Positions 48,956 through 62,700 of a stretch of 64,000 nt of DNA are shown here, one piece after another. The notes beneath the pieces are model-generated. The model ran no database searches. It was not told the DNA's origin and saw nothing but the letters and a program-made list of their open reading frames with translations. The translations under genes and the position numbers were made by a program. Within the stretch, counting starts at the first letter, position 1. Each line of letters starts with the position of its first letter. Location of the stretch: assembly GCF_905147045.1 (NCBI RefSeq), contig NC_065918.1, positions 12,276,001 through 12,340,000 on the forward strand, written 5' to 3'. The stretch comes from Nymphalis io. Taxonomy: Eukaryota > Arthropoda > Insecta > Lepidoptera > Nymphalidae.

Positions 48956-50860
48956 AATATAATGTTGTTATTTAAATTTATTGGAATTTAATTATGATGT
49001 ATATATTATATAATATGTTTCTCTACATTGTTGTTGCCTTGGTTGCCGAGAAGATCGCTGTCTTAGCAATAAGGCCGCATCTTGTACAATAGAGATATTG
49101 TTAATATATTGTATTAAAATTTATTTACATATGTTATTTGGAAGAGTTATTTATGAATATAATGTAATGACAATAAAAAAAAAAGTGTTCTCAAAGGGTG
49201 CAATATTTACGCTCTATATAATATATATACTTGTAGCAAAAATAATGGATTTTTTACATAAAAAAAGTGTAATTGTTATTTGGTTTGCCTACACTAATAC
49301 CTTTTTTACTTATATAGTATACACAAAACAAAACAAATTAATTGAGATAAATGAAAAATAAATCATTCGTTCATTTTATGCTACATCAAGAGCATTAAAA
49401 AAATTATAAAGATGAAAATGTTCTTTATATAACACGCATGCCTATTATTAATTTGTTATACTTTGATAATATTTAATCAGGTAATTATTTACTATATAAA
49501 AATGTAATTTAATTATCATTAATATCAACAATTAAAAATATAATATATCAACATAAAAGTGTTTCATATTTATTTTCATACGTTGGGTGTTAAAAAATAA
49601 TAATATAACAACAAAGTATCGTTTATTTTGATAACGTTTTGTAATAACATATTCATATACAAATAAAATTTGTCAAATCCAGACATCGGATGCATGCAAT
49701 TAAAAATATTACCTAAAATTCATTACATACGATTCTATTTGTGCTTATATGTACTCTGGTGTTTAGGTTTTTTCATAAGTGTTATTAAAAGGCATCATTA
49801 TTATCTCTAATACATTTATATATTGTTTAGGCATGACATAATTATACCCTATATTCTTAGCTACAATATATTTATTTTTATATAATTGGATTAAACAATA
49901 AGTTATCTATGTATTTTAGAATTAAAAATTTAATAATGTTAGTAACAAATGTCAAAATGACAGATTTACTTTTTTAATAATATATTATTGATTCGCCTAT
50001 CTAGCTATGCAATAAATGAACTTGTTAGAAATAATGATATGTGGTTATTTTGTATATAATAAACTATTAAACATGAAAGTAACAATAATGTTTAAATATC
50101 ACATAATAGTCGTAAAAATATTCTCTAAATATTTTATAATATCTTGTGGTCCATCGTAACGCACTACTTCTTTCACGTGTCGACCTAAAGCAGGAGTGCT
50201 AGCGAATTAGCGATCACTAACTACTAATTGGTATTGCGGTAATGGTTAAAAATCAATTCCTATATTCAATTCAAGACACGCGTAGGTATAAACTGACAGA
50301 ACAATATACTGTTCGAATGGAGGTACAGTCGCATAGAAAGATTCAACCAGTCACTTAAGTTTAAATTGTGAATAATTCATTTATCTTAGTGAATTTTGTA
50401 CAAAACCAGCCTTTGTCCTTGTTACAGATAAATAATGGTTCTGCCAATAATTGTTCATTAATCGTAGCTTATAGCTAAGGCAAATGAAAATCGAACATTA
50501 ATTTCGTTAAAATTTATCTCTAATCTGCTATTAGAAAAATTTACAAGCGATATCCCTACTCCTATTCCACTACCTACACGTTATTTCAATTATTCAAGCC
50601 CTCACACAAACACGTACCACGAGAAATAAAATGTATTCTTGCACCAATCTTTGCGCATTATTTAAACCGTAAAAACATTTAAAAAAACTATTTTATAGAT
50701 TACAAAATTTGATCAACATTTCATATAAGGCCTTGTGTATAAAAATGTAAAATGTGCTATCGACAATTCATATATATTATTTTTTTATTTATAGTCGTGC
50801 TGCATTTAGTCGGTGCTAGCTGACACGTGTGGAAGCGGCGTGATTCCTTCGGCTCCGATG
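48956..50860. other. Spacer between ZER1 and glutamine synthetase
   Basis: AT-rich, no supported gene. On the - strand it should include the 3' UTR of glutamine synthetase. An AATAAA on - lies at 50789-50784, about 70 bases past the stop, and is one candidate poly(A) signal. Confidence 0.4.
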
Positions 50861-53800
50861 TTATTCATTCAATATGCAAGTGCGCATGAGAGCGTTAATG
50901 ACAGCGTAAGGGTCGCAGTTTGAAGCCGGCCGGCGGTCTTCCAAGTATCCTTTCTTCTCCTCAGCTACCGCACGCGGTATTCTGATGCTGCTCGCGCGGC
51001 TTGCGACTCCTACAATTAAAATAATTATATCTTAAAATACTCTTACACAATTAAATAAAGATGTCTCTTATTAGTTCTCCAGTAGTTTGTAATATTTGTG
51101 AATTTGTTTTTATGATCACACACACGGTGGCCAATTGAAATAAAATAATCACTGATTATTTTGAAATTGGATCAGAAGCTTATTGGTAAGGTTTTCTAAT
51201 AGTAAAAAATATTCAGCTCGTAAATGTTGCACCAACCTGCGCTAAAGTCGTTAATACTGGCGGTCTCGTGCAGGCCGGTGAGTCGCCGCTCGTTGTCCTT
51301 ACCGCCGCGTGGGTCGTAAACCTTGATATGCTTCATGTGCACCTTCGACAACTTGTCAATAGCCTTCTCGATCTCACTGTGAAACATGCCCACAACTTTG
51401 TAAAATGAGGTCGATGTTGATAAGCTTATTTAAAGTTAATATAGTTCTAATCGGAATAAAAGAATTTATGACGTCATAAATTTACTTACATGATACCGTT
51501 CTCTTCACGCATCTTTTTTGTCGAGAAGTTGGTGTGTGCGCCCGAGCCGTTCCATTCTTGTACTGGCTTGGGGTCAAAGGATACGATGACACCGTACTCT
51601 TCAGCGAGTCTGTGCAAGATATAGCGAGCGACCCAGAGGTCATCGCCAGCTGATACTCCCACAGAGGGTCCGACTTGGAACTCCCATTGAGATGGCATCA
51701 CCTCCGCATTCGTACCAGAAATTGGTACACCAGCGTATAAGCAGCACCTGGTAAGACAGATGTTTTATTTTGTGTACATTGTATCATTCGACGAACAAAG
51801 TTCAGCATTTACTTAAAAAAGCCACACGATTCTTATAACCGAATGATTCACGATATGTGATTAATTTTATTAAACATAAAAATAAACATACAACTTACAA
51901 TATTTCGTATTTAAACGATCGTATGCGTTTGTACTCATTTTGCAAAATTTTAAACTATATGTGTGGTACCTGTAGTGTGCTTCGACGAGATCCCTAGCGA
52001 AGACTTTGTTCGCACCCACTCCGCAGTAGTAAGGGCCCTGTGGTGGGGGGAAGCCACCTGGGGGCCATCCGAAGGGCCTTAGATCCGAATCCAAGAGAAT
52101 GTACTCTTGTTCTATACCGAACCATGGCTCATCATCTTTACATGTGTCATATGCTTCTTGACATTTCACGCGGTGATTGCTTTCTGTAATCATATAACAT
52201 TGTATGTGAGACTAAACCATGATAACAAACGATATAATTACATGGTATCGAGCAGCAAATTATAGTAAATGTGACCAAATTTGAAATAATATATTTTGAG
52301 TCTTTAAAGTGTTAATTTTAAAATAATTGTAAATTGAAGGCAAATTCATATTATATTGTTGATGAAGTGTTATATAACCTGTAGGTTCCATGTTATGCTT
52401 GAAAGTATCACACATAACGAGGACGTGGTTTCCACGACGGAAAGGATCCTTGTAAATGGCGCGCGGAACCAGGAAGGTGTCGGAGTTGTGGCCATCAGCC
52501 TGACCTGTTGAACTGCCATCGAAGTTCCATACCGGCAAATCTATTTTATAAATTGATTATATTATTTATCAATAATTAGTATAAGAAGTAAATTATTAAG
52601 AACATATTAAATATACACTATATTGCTTATAATCATATTATATACACCAAACTTTATTTTTCATAGTTACAAAATATAAAATATGTGCAATTGATAAAGA
52701 GCTCCAAAATATAGTTCAGTGCTTAAATTAACTACAAACATACCTCAACATTTTAGTTCAGACGCTAATTATTTCATTTGTAATATAAATTAAAACATTT
52801 TAGAAACACTTAACAAGCTAAAACATGATTAACATACAAATTATTTACGGAATTCTAATTCTAGCGTAAACCTATATAGATTTGATTCGTTACAGTTGCC
52901 AAAGTGAATAACTACATAAATCTTTGTACATCGGTTTTCATGTTTATTTAGTATATCGTCACTAAACATTTTTCTATAAACAACTATATATATTAACTAT
53001 TTAGAACTCATAAGCCCTAAAGGATTGTGTGTCATTAAACTAATTACCAGAAATGTTATGCTTATACAGTTTTGCTTTTCTATAGGTTGATTCGCGAGAG
53101 TAGTGTTCTGTTTCTTAAAATAGCATACAATAGTATTTTTAATCATTTTAAATAAATCCGAGGAAAAACAGCCAGAAAGCAAAATCACGATTCTACACGA
53201 GATTTATTAAATCTACTTACGTAAACTACTTTTCAATGATTATACAATTAACTGAAACGAAACTAACTACAAAAGGTGAATGAATCGTCTGTAAAACAAC
53301 ATTTCTACGTCTGCTGAAGTCTATATTAGTATGAAACCTTTTAAATTCTCATCAAAGCTATCCCGATTTGAGTGCTCTCTCCGCTTGCATTGAACATCGA
53401 ACAAGTGTTCTAGATCCTTCGGGAAAAAATATGGCGGCAAATAGAATTTTTCGTATGTGTTTTCAAAAGTTTTCCGTAGGTTATATTCGTACTTTTTATT
53501 TATATCTTCAGCTATTCGTGTGAGCTTAGCTAAAATCATTTATGTCACGTGTAAGGGCATAAACTTAACCCCGTACTAAAAAAATTGAAAACGGTAGCAC
53601 ACTTACACTATGCGTTATTTTCCATTTGTCAAGATAGGTGTACAATAAACAAAGTTATTCATATTCAATGCTATACAAGGTATTTAATAAGGCTCTTATA
53701 TCGTTTTTTACGATTTTATTCGAAATATTCTAATATCATTCAATAACTATAATATCAAAACTACATGTAATATTGCACACATAAAATAGTTTTAATCTAA

Positions 53801-55942
53801 ATTTATACCTACGCTTCCCGACCAGCCAGTTCTAGATAAATAATAGAATAATAGATAATAACGGCTCGTTCCTACGAAACTGTTTTATTTATTAAAAGTT
53901 GTTTACAAATGTTACTATATAAGTGTTGAAGGCCGCGAAATTACGGGAACTGTGCTAATTACAATAGTTAATACGGACGTATTAAAAACTCGCTTGTTTA
54001 ATAGAAGTGTATATTTCATGTAGTTGACTGATACAAGGCATGCTTTACTATAGCTATACGCGTATTTATTGGCAGCGTTATTAAATACTGTCTATTTTTA
54101 CGACATGTGTACTTCTTGCAAATAATGTATAGAAAATAAGGAATATTATTAGTTATTTTTAAAAAATGTATGAGTCGTTGAAGGCTCATTCGTATCTACG
54201 TTAACTATCTATGAACGTTTATCTTGGTAGTAGTACCTAGGTAGTAGTAACCTTTGGTAGTAAATAGTATTTAAATTTAGACATGTTGTATAAGGATTTA
54301 TTAAAAGGTAGGAAACAGCATAAAACAGCAGATAAAGGATTTTTATCGCGTTTGATTTTGAAGAATTATTTTGTAATTAAATGAGTTGATATTGATGGAT
54401 AAAATTGGAATACATGATACAAATAAAGAGACACATACCTACTACCTAATTTTCAAAGAGATAAATATAAAATGCTTATAAATATAGTCTTTTTGTAGTC
54501 TGTGGTCTCAATTAAACCATTTAAATAATTAATATATTTTTAAGAAAAAGCTGATTTTTTAAGTATATCATATTTAAGAACAAATAGTTACTATGTAAAT
54601 CTAGTTTATTCATAGTTAATAAGATGTAACCGAGCATATTATTGCTCCATTCCAGAGCCATTAATGTCGTGAAACAGTTAAGCTTATCTATATTTTGCAA
54701 ATACCTGTTCTACGCTGTTACATATTAATATATAATTATTTAACACGTCGTAATTTATATGAATGGAAACATTTTTGTGAGTAATAATGATAAGTTATTT
54801 GAACGATCAATCATTCAAATCGTTGCTTACGAATTAGAAAAAGTTACGTACCTATTTTATAGAATATTGCAATGACAAGAGGAGTAAACATAAATAAACA
54901 TCTAAGACCTTGAATTGACATGACAGTATTGATCGAGATATAAAATTATTTATGGAATTCATTATGAATTGGAAAAAATAGCATTTTGATTTACGGCAAA
55001 GTTCAGATATAAGTAATTAAGTGGATTAGTGTTACAACACTAATCCACTATTTATATATTTCTTGATTAATATAGAATACATTCTATATTAATCAAGAAA
55101 TATTTTAGTACATAATATAGCAGAGTTATTGTTAGATTGCATGAAAAATATGAATCTAAGGTTTATTGATCTTCACACCTTCTTTCATGGTAATAGGCTG
55201 AACGTAAATGAGTCATTCAATTAAAATAAATAGGCAATACTCACCCTTTGGTACTTTGGGAATAAAGTTCAAAGTCCGGTCTTTGCATCTCATGTGCTCC
55301 CCTGTACCATCAATCCACACGTATGTAGCTAGGATTCTATCAGCTGGGATTGAAAGGTCATTGTAGCGACCTAGAAGTGTCTTGGATAATACTGCGTTCG
55401 GGGAGTTGGTCAGGACTGGACCCGACAGAATTTTTGGATTATCTGTGGATTAAATTAAATTAATAGTCTGTGCACTAATTTCTAAATTAACGATCGAAGC
55501 TGTATAACAATACAAGTATTATTAATTCTCAGGGTGTAAATAATTTAATTATATAACATCTTCATGCTTTTTCAAAATGTATAATAATAATTATTTTTTG
55601 AGAATTTTTCATTCAATAACAACTAACCTTTTTCGTGGTCGTCAATAAAATCTATCATTTTGAGAAACAACTTTTCGTTTAAATAAAATTACAAAAGTAA
55701 TTACAGCGCGTTTAAGAAATTATAAAACTGATTATTAAAAACTTATCTGTGTATAATATATGTTATTTTTACACAATGGTATGATTCATTTTATTGTTGA
55801 TATGGGTGTAACAAAGGATTTTATTTTAAATACAATATCAATGTATTATGACTTTTGGATTTGACGTTTATAACTACACTTAACGTTTGTATTTTTATAT
55901 CTTCGACTCACCTTCTATTTTGGCGTGGCCTGAATCAGCCAT
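50861..55942 (-). CDS. Gs2: Glutamine synthetase (cytoplasmic type, eukaryotic GSII)
   Basis: It makes glutamine from glutamate, ammonia and ATP. Coding exons, in gene order: 55942-55912, 55442-55245, 52540-52379, 52183-51970, 51747-51490, 51376-51237, 51009-50861. They join to 383 residues ending ILNE-stop. Visible motifs: FDGSSTGQADGHNSD (83-97, family signature), FGIEQEY (152-158, metal-binding glutamates), GTNAEVMPSQWEFQVG (213-228), KPVQEWNGSGAH (262-273, ATP site) and NDFSAG. No mitochondrial targeting peptide is apparent, which favours the cytosolic form; the symbol is by analogy with fly Gs2. An acceptor site at 55963-55964 implies a non-coding exon upstream. A second possible first coding exon lies at 55658-55628. 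Confidence 0.96.
51465..51480. promoter_or_regulatory. 16-bp palindrome containing a consensus CRE/ATF site
   Basis: tttatgacgtcataaa is a perfect palindrome around TGACGTCA (51469-51476), the CREB/ATF core. It lies about ten bases inside the intron that follows the 51747-51490 exon of glutamine synthetase. Function is inferred from the core only. Confidence 0.35.
53321..53539 (-). CDS. Unassigned 72-codon open frame inside a glutamine synthetase intron
   Basis: The frame starts at ATG 53539 and encodes a charged, aromatic-rich peptide (for example NKKYEYNLRKTFENTYEKFY and LPPYFFPKDLEHLF). Its composition is more protein-like than the other chance frames in this intron. I recognise no family, signal peptide or membrane segment. 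It lies in the 2.7-kb intron between coding exons two and three of glutamine synthetase, on the same strand. It could be a pseudogene fragment, a short gene, an unused exon or chance. Confidence 0.22.
   Translation of the reverse strand: MILAKLTRIAEDINKKYEYNLRKTFENTYEKFYLPPYFFPKDLEHLFDVQCKRREHSNRDSFDENLKGFILI
55021..55048. repeat. Perfect 13-bp inverted repeat with 2-base spacer
   Basis: gtggattagtgtt (55021-55033), ac, then the exact reverse complement (55036-55048). A second fold-back with the same ac centre starts eight bases later. Confidence 0.9.
55056..55103. repeat. Perfect 23-bp inverted repeat with 2-base spacer
   Basis: Arms 55056-55078 and 55081-55103 are exact reverse complements around ac. 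It lies in the large glutamine synthetase intron, about 140 bases downstream (in gene order) of the 55442-55245 exon. Confidence 0.9.
55628..55658 (-). CDS. Possible alternative first coding exon of glutamine synthetase
   Basis: ATG at 55658 opens MIDFIDDHEK and reaches a donor (G|GTTAGT) after 31 coding bases. The standard first exon (55942-55912) also has 31 coding bases and also ends one base into a codon. Both therefore join the 55442 exon in frame and give two N-termini of ten residues. Another reading is a 24-base internal micro-exon (55651-55628), using an AG just upstream with a weak pyrimidine tract; that too keeps frame. Which form is used cannot be told from sequence alone. Confidence 0.45.
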
Positions 55943-55962
55943 CTTGTGTTTTTTTAATTAAC
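55912..55962 (-). other. Glutamine synthetase exon carrying the main start codon
   Basis: Read on -, a tttcag acceptor is followed by 20 untranslated bases, the ATG at 55942 (context acaagATGg), ten codons (MADSGHAKIE) and a strong donor G|GTGAGT. The acceptor shows that transcription starts in at least one earlier non-coding exon at higher coordinates. Confidence 0.75.
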
Positions 55963-56925
55963 CTGAAACAAAGGAAAATATGTTATTTTTTAAATGTATG
56001 TAAGGTGCAATTGTATCCAAACTCTTGTTTTGCACATGTTTTTTATTATTTAGGTATATATTCATAATGTAGTTTAAAAAAAATTAATAAAAAAATAATA
56101 ATTTTAAATCGGCTTAATTCTTATTGTAATATCAATTTATTTAAATACGCATTATAAATATTTTCCTTGACATTTACGGGTGAATTATAAAATACCTAAA
56201 ACAGTCGGACGCCTTAACAATACGGATATAAAGCGAACAATAATATACATAAAACTATGGTCTGTTCGTTTGTATTATATATTTAAAATTTTTGTACTTG
56301 TTGAGTATCCCTCATATTTATATGATTTATATTTTAATTAAAATTGTGTATTTGATATTAATATAGAATACATTTTTAAAAATCTAATATGACCCAGTAA
56401 TGTATTAGTATGTTAATTAATCATCTAGACATGTAACTTTTATTTTTATTTATTTAATTAAACATATTACACACATTATATAATTTAATACGCACACAAA
56501 AGTAATACTTTAAATGGATAATAATTTACGATCAATAAAATGGAATGTTTGTTTCAATGTTAAAGTTTTGTATGAATAATTTCATTAATTTGAAATATAT
56601 ATATACAAGGTTAAAGACAAACCAATACATAATATAATGAAGAAGATATCCATAACAGATTATTTATGTTTTACAAAGACGAAAATTATTATGCCTATAC
56701 ATATTAGAGGTAAAAATTGTTTCCTTTGGTAAAAAAAACATATTTTATAAGTGTCAGCATATGTGTCAGGGTAATATTATGTAATAGCATATCTCAAAGC
56801 ACGAATACTCATCAACGCGACATAGGAACGGCCTGCTATTGCGTCTTTTTAATAACTAAAATTTAAATATTACGAGTATTATATAGTACGAGTTTAGTTT
56901 ATAAGATAAATTAATGTGTTTATGT

Positions 56926-57052
56926 TGAGATGGCCCAGTGACTACACTTAACCACAGATTGCGATTTCTAGTCCAGGCAAGTACGGCTTTTAAAGAGGCT
57001 CATTTGTGTTTATAATTTATCTCGTGCTGGGCAGTGAAAGAAAACATTGAAA
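56926..57052 (+). repeat. Head and middle of the second tRNA-headed SINE family
   Basis: gagatggcccagtgactac (A-box region), a B-box-like segment now decayed (gcgatttctagtccaggcaagtac), then 'catttgtgtttataatttatctcgtgctgggcagtgaaagaaaacattg'. This is the best-preserved head of the family in the window; the 3' end is missing. Confidence 0.75.
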
Positions 57053-57059
57053 AACTTAT

Positions 57060-59630
57060 AATAATTCTATTTGACGTTATTCGAATATATAGATAAATAT
57101 CACTTTTTGTACATAAATGGAATATGTACGTAGAATAAAGACATTTTACAAGATGTCATACCTCTACGGTGAACGATGCGAGCAGACAAGACTAGCCATG
57201 TATAAGCTACAAGTAAAACTATGAAATTGCGAATCTTTAACATAAAAAATATGTTTGTTTTCGTTCGTACTCTATACGTCCAAATATCGTTCATCCAATT
57301 GAGTTGAAATTTTATACAGTTAACAACGTCAAGGTTTCAAGGTAGATACTAACTATAGCCCATTCCAGTCGCAAATAAACAACTTTGACATGGTGTAGCC
57401 TATATTAATATTCTTTATTGTACAACACATACATATAATACAGAAAATGCTTAGGTTTGAAAAAATCTACTACCGGCAGCACGAAACTCGTATAGGATAG
57501 TTTTCTAAAAAAGGCATTGCTACGCCGGCCGGGCGTTTTAACGTATATAGTTTAATCAATTGTATATTTTACTTAAAAACACAATAACTACAAATAAATT
57601 ATATAAATATCAATTTAATAAATATTGACAAACTAATAAAATATTTGTACAAAGGTCATTTACCAGTATCAATATCAAGTTGTTTAGTTAAGAAAATATA
57701 TAAATTTTGTAACTATATAATTACTAGCAATGTCGACCAAACACAAAATTGCAATTTGCAATTAATTTCTTATCAAGTCCATTAAATATATACGAGTTGC
57801 GATTGAAACAAAATATTTGTAAAGTGAATGTAAAAATAAATTAATTTAGTATTGCGTTTGACAATTAAAAGGCTGTAATTATGAAAAATGTTTTGTAATT
57901 ACCTTATGTACATGTATATATAAAAATGAAATTGCATTGTATCTTTATTTCGTTTAAGAAGTTTTAAAAGCAAACAAATATATTATTAAATATATATTCT
58001 GTTATAATTTAAATTGTGTAAAAAAATCGATATTTTGAATAACTTTTTGAAGCCCTCATGAATTACATACGATAATATCAAATAAATGTTTGGAATAACC
58101 CAATACGTCATAAGCTTAACTTAAAATTAATAAATTCAATGTATCATCACATCACTAAAGTCTGAAACTCATTTACATAGTCATATACGTAAAAAAAAAA
58201 AACTATTTTGTAGTAACCAGGTAAATGAACGATGTCTAGACATCTCATAGACAAAGATGTGTGGCAAAAAATGTAAACAAACACGCAATCATTTTGTTCA
58301 CTCGCCAATGTTTTGATCTTGCGTGAATAATACACTGCATAGAGCGCCTCTAACACTATCTGACACTACTTTAATATTCAAATAAATACACTATCCAACT
58401 GTCATTAATGATACAATTATGAACGGTTCTAGCAAGCTAGTTAACCAACCGAACACATTGATAACAATAAAATGAAATATTTTCCAACGTAAAATTAGAA
58501 CTTTTCATATTCTAGTTATATTTTAATCGATTTCTTTAAAATATTAATCTTATTAATTAGTTTTTCTATTTTTTTTAAATATAACATCAATTTTATGTTT
58601 ATGTTATTCACAATATAATAAATATATTATATGCTACAGATTGTTTATGCGACGTAACGTGTGAATCTCAAAAATATTATACAAAGAAATGTGCAATTTA
58701 CTTCGCAGATAATAAAAAAAACTAAATTATTAAGCTTCTCGTCACACTTCGTAACACTCAATACAAAGTGTTCGAGTAAAAAAATATTTTAAAATACTAA
58801 TTTATTTTGTAAAGTAAAATTCTTTGTAAATTTTCCGCTTAGTCACGCGTTTCCAAAGGTTTTTGGCTGAAAGTTAGTATTGTGATATAGCACTTTAGAC
58901 GTTTGTAAATAAACTGGACCCTGACACGAGACACTGAATGTGATGGATTGGCATCGTGCCCAACGTTGTAGTGACGTCACAGAGTGTTAAAACTTACCAT
59001 TTTTTAAACAAAGGAAAGGAAGATGATGACTAAAGCGAAATTCCACTTTAAATATTCTGTTTATCGATATTTTAACATTTTCCTTTTATTTTGTAAATAT
59101 TTGAAATAAGAATTGAAATTATATATTTAAAATCAATTAACTACACGCTAATATGTATATAAACATTTGCCAACGACACGTACTAAATATATTATGACAT
59201 TAGCAATTATATAATCTTTTGTACAATTGCCAAGCGCATCTATAACATTAAAAACTGGCTATAAGTGTTTAACACGTAAAATATTATCAAACGACATGAG
59301 AATCTAAGTAACGGCACTATCGTGATAAGCCTTTATTAATTAAGTAACGTCTCTGGATTAAGCGACAGAAAAAGGAATCGCATATAAGTGTACATGTATG
59401 TAGTTTATTTCGTTATATTATTCCCAAATTAATATAAATTAACAGCCTGTAAATGCCTCATTGGACGGTAAAGACCTTTCTCCTCTTAAGGAGCAGGTGG
59501 CCACAATTCCAAAATTTACGTATTCTGTTTCAAGAATTGAAACACATGAAAGCTCAGCGTCACTGCTTGGGTTTGAGATGCATTTTTCGATTAAGATTCG
59601 CGTATTCCATCCACAAGGCCATTTCAGTTG
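57060..59630. other. Upstream region of glutamine synthetase, no coding exon seen
   Basis: AT-rich sequence with no supported coding exon. A - strand donor-like site (ATG|GTAAGTT) lies at 58998-58991, close to a second consensus CRE (TGACGTCA, 58972-58979). A non-coding first exon of glutamine synthetase could end here, but no transcript evidence is available. Confidence 0.35.
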
Positions 59631-59637
59631 TTAACAT

Positions 59638-59745
59638 CGTAACTAATATTATAGATGCGAAAGTCAGTTTGTTTGTTTGTTACGCTTTCACGTCTTATCT
59701 TCTCAACCAAACATCATGAAATTTTACACTCACGTTGTCTTGTCG
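59638..59745 (+). repeat. Interspersed repeat related to 6180-6290
   Basis: aactaatattatagatgcgaaagtcagtttgtttgtttgttacgctttcacg is the same start as at 6180, followed by a degraded 'ctcaaccaaacatcatgaaatttta' segment. The class is undetermined. Confidence 0.5.
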
Positions 59746-62700
59746 TAGAAATGACAAAGAGTACTTATCACCTGCCGGTAATGAATAAATGCAACTTCTA
59801 ATCTAACAATATTGTTGTTGTCTGGCCGTCAGGAGTTTTAAAAATATTATATAATGCATCTGAACGAGATTTTTTAATTTAAATTTGTGTCTACATTTCG
59901 TAAACAATCAATTGGTGAATCTAATAATAATATGCGTTCGATATATTATTAGATCCAGCAATTTAATCAAACTTAAGAACGACAGTTGTCTTCTTCTTTT
60001 GAATGCCAAACCATGAATGACAGAAAAAAATATCAGTGTTTAACTGAACATGTCATTCCTATTCCAATGTAAAGAGTAGGTATAAAATTATAAACAAACC
60101 TTAAATTTACATATTCCATGCGATTTGCTAATAGCTCTGCTATATTATGCAATATATACAATCAGCATTATTCCACTACCTACTACTTAACCAGTTATAT
60201 CTAATTTAAAATTTACTTAAAAAATCCCGATAAAAAATTCGCCGAAATTGAAAACCTATTTTATTACCAATTCATAAAGTATATCATAGTTTATTCAAGA
60301 TATTATACCGAGTGGTTAATTCGTCTTTAATGTTACTGTAGTTGGAAAATTCGTTACTTAAACCTAAGAAGTTATTAGATAGATACAATTTTCATGTACG
60401 AAAGGGCTAGCATCATAACACTTAGCTTATATTATGCTACATTAGTTTCGAACTAAACTGTCTTGAGAACTACGACACAAGGTCAGGTTGCTTAAGATAT
60501 AATCTATGCCATATGCATTTTATCATCAATTCAGTTATTTACGATAATGGTTTTCCAGAAATGTCTATAACTGATTTCGCTTGGATTTAGTTCGGAAATT
60601 CTATTCTTGTGTTGATGTTAACGATCGAATAACATTATAATTTACTGAACGAGACATAATATTTCTATTAAATTATAAATATTATCTTCAACATTTTAAA
60701 TCTTTAGTATAAATTGTAAATTTTACAAAAGTTATAAACGAATTCATCTGTATCGTGTTGAATGTGTTATAAACACTCGCCTAGCATGTGGTTTTCAACT
60801 AGATACTATGGTTTTAATTGGTATAGCTTTATGACCGCAGATTGTTCAGATTACAGTCATTGCAGTAAATGAGAAACCCACGTTCCTTCGATATCATCTG
60901 ACTGAGCCGTATTTAGTACAATGAACATGAATATTGATAACTGATTATTTTTATTGTAGTTTATTTATAATTTTGATACAAACATAAATGGAGCGATATC
61001 ATAATTAAATATCAAATATTTAAAATATAAATATATTTTCATGAATGAATTTTGAAATGAAACAATCGATGAATATGTAAGGTGTTATTTTGATAACATC
61101 TAAATAACAGATTCGCATATATTTAAAGTTGTATATTTATAAGAAGTAGGTATATGTATGCATGTACAGCTCGAAATAAATAAGGTTTGCTTATGAATAT
61201 TCTGTTTAAGCCGAGCGGTCATTAAATATTCAAAGCGATTCCATCACAGCGACTGGGCATGGATCTCGTTTACTTAGTTATTGCTCCATTACACGATGGT
61301 CCATTATGTACACTACACAACGGCAACGCCATTGCAGTTTAATAGCCCATCATCAGAGGTAATAATATCACTTATATTACACAAATCTATTAGCAATGCC
61401 GAACGAATACAATGCAATATTATTACAAAAAAGTAAGAAAAAAAATTTGAGTAAAAGACGGTCCATTACTAACGTCTATTACTGCGTTACGCTGCAAACT
61501 CTACACTATCACGCGTTTTCTCACTATATAATAAAACTCAACCATTGCTATATTTAATCGGTCGATTAAATCATTTAAAAAAGATATTCTTAGGGGTCAA
61601 AATTAAATTTAACAAATACACGTACACTCAAATACTTACACGCATACAATCACTTATACACACACAAATAACAGCGTAACTGCATTGCCACACTCACCCA
61701 TAACATAATATCTCCATAGTCGCCTAATCGAATTGTACTGTTTTTTTTAACTCATTATTGTTTTGTTACATTTAATTTTCTACTAACTAACTGTGTATTG
61801 CTACTTCTGTTAACTATTTTTATGTTTGCTTATTTCAATGGAAAACAGTAATGGGTTCTATTCTCTGTACATTATATTTTTAATGTTAACATATTTTGTA
61901 CAATGCTGTTGTTTTCCTAAAAAAAAAAAAATAGCTCTGCACAAAAAGTAATCCAAAAACCAAAATGTAAGTAGTCTAAAAAAGTACAAATATTTCAATA
62001 GTTTTTTGGTGACCGTACCTTAAATATACTGACAAGCACAACACACAATTACTAAGCGCGGCATGCCGATTGATAACAGCAATCATGTGCTATTGCGTGT
62101 CTGTCCATATCTAATGAGATCACGAATTTAAAATTATACGATTCTCTTCGTTTTCATTTCTTCCGTTTTATGTATAAAAAGCTATATAATATAATATAAA
62201 AATACTTAGTAAATAAAGTACAATGAGAAGTAAAATTATTTTGTCGAAAATATGCTCAAATTACGTATAAGTTAATAATTACGTTTTAATAACAGTGCGG
62301 ATTTTGTATTAAAAACCAACAGGGTAACTAAACGCCATTAAAGTACTAATAGAGGGAGCAGTAACCGAAATAAGAAAGAATATATTTACAAAAACCTTTT
62401 GCTTAACGTCAAAAAATCGGTAAAAATCCGCTTATCACTTACCAAATAAAAAATAAGTACCTACTTCCTAACTTTTAAAATCTTCTTACTTGGTCTTTAT
62501 AAATTTTTATAATGCTACTCTACAACTTTTATGTTCCAATTATTTCAAACTAATTTTTTTTTAATTCAATTAACATCATTTATTTTGTATTATCTGTTGC
62601 TAACTAAAATTACAACATAAAAAAAGCGAAGGCACGTTTGTGTGCTATCGATATACAACAATCCGATAAGTTTCTGTACAAGTCTGAGTACTCCTTTTTC

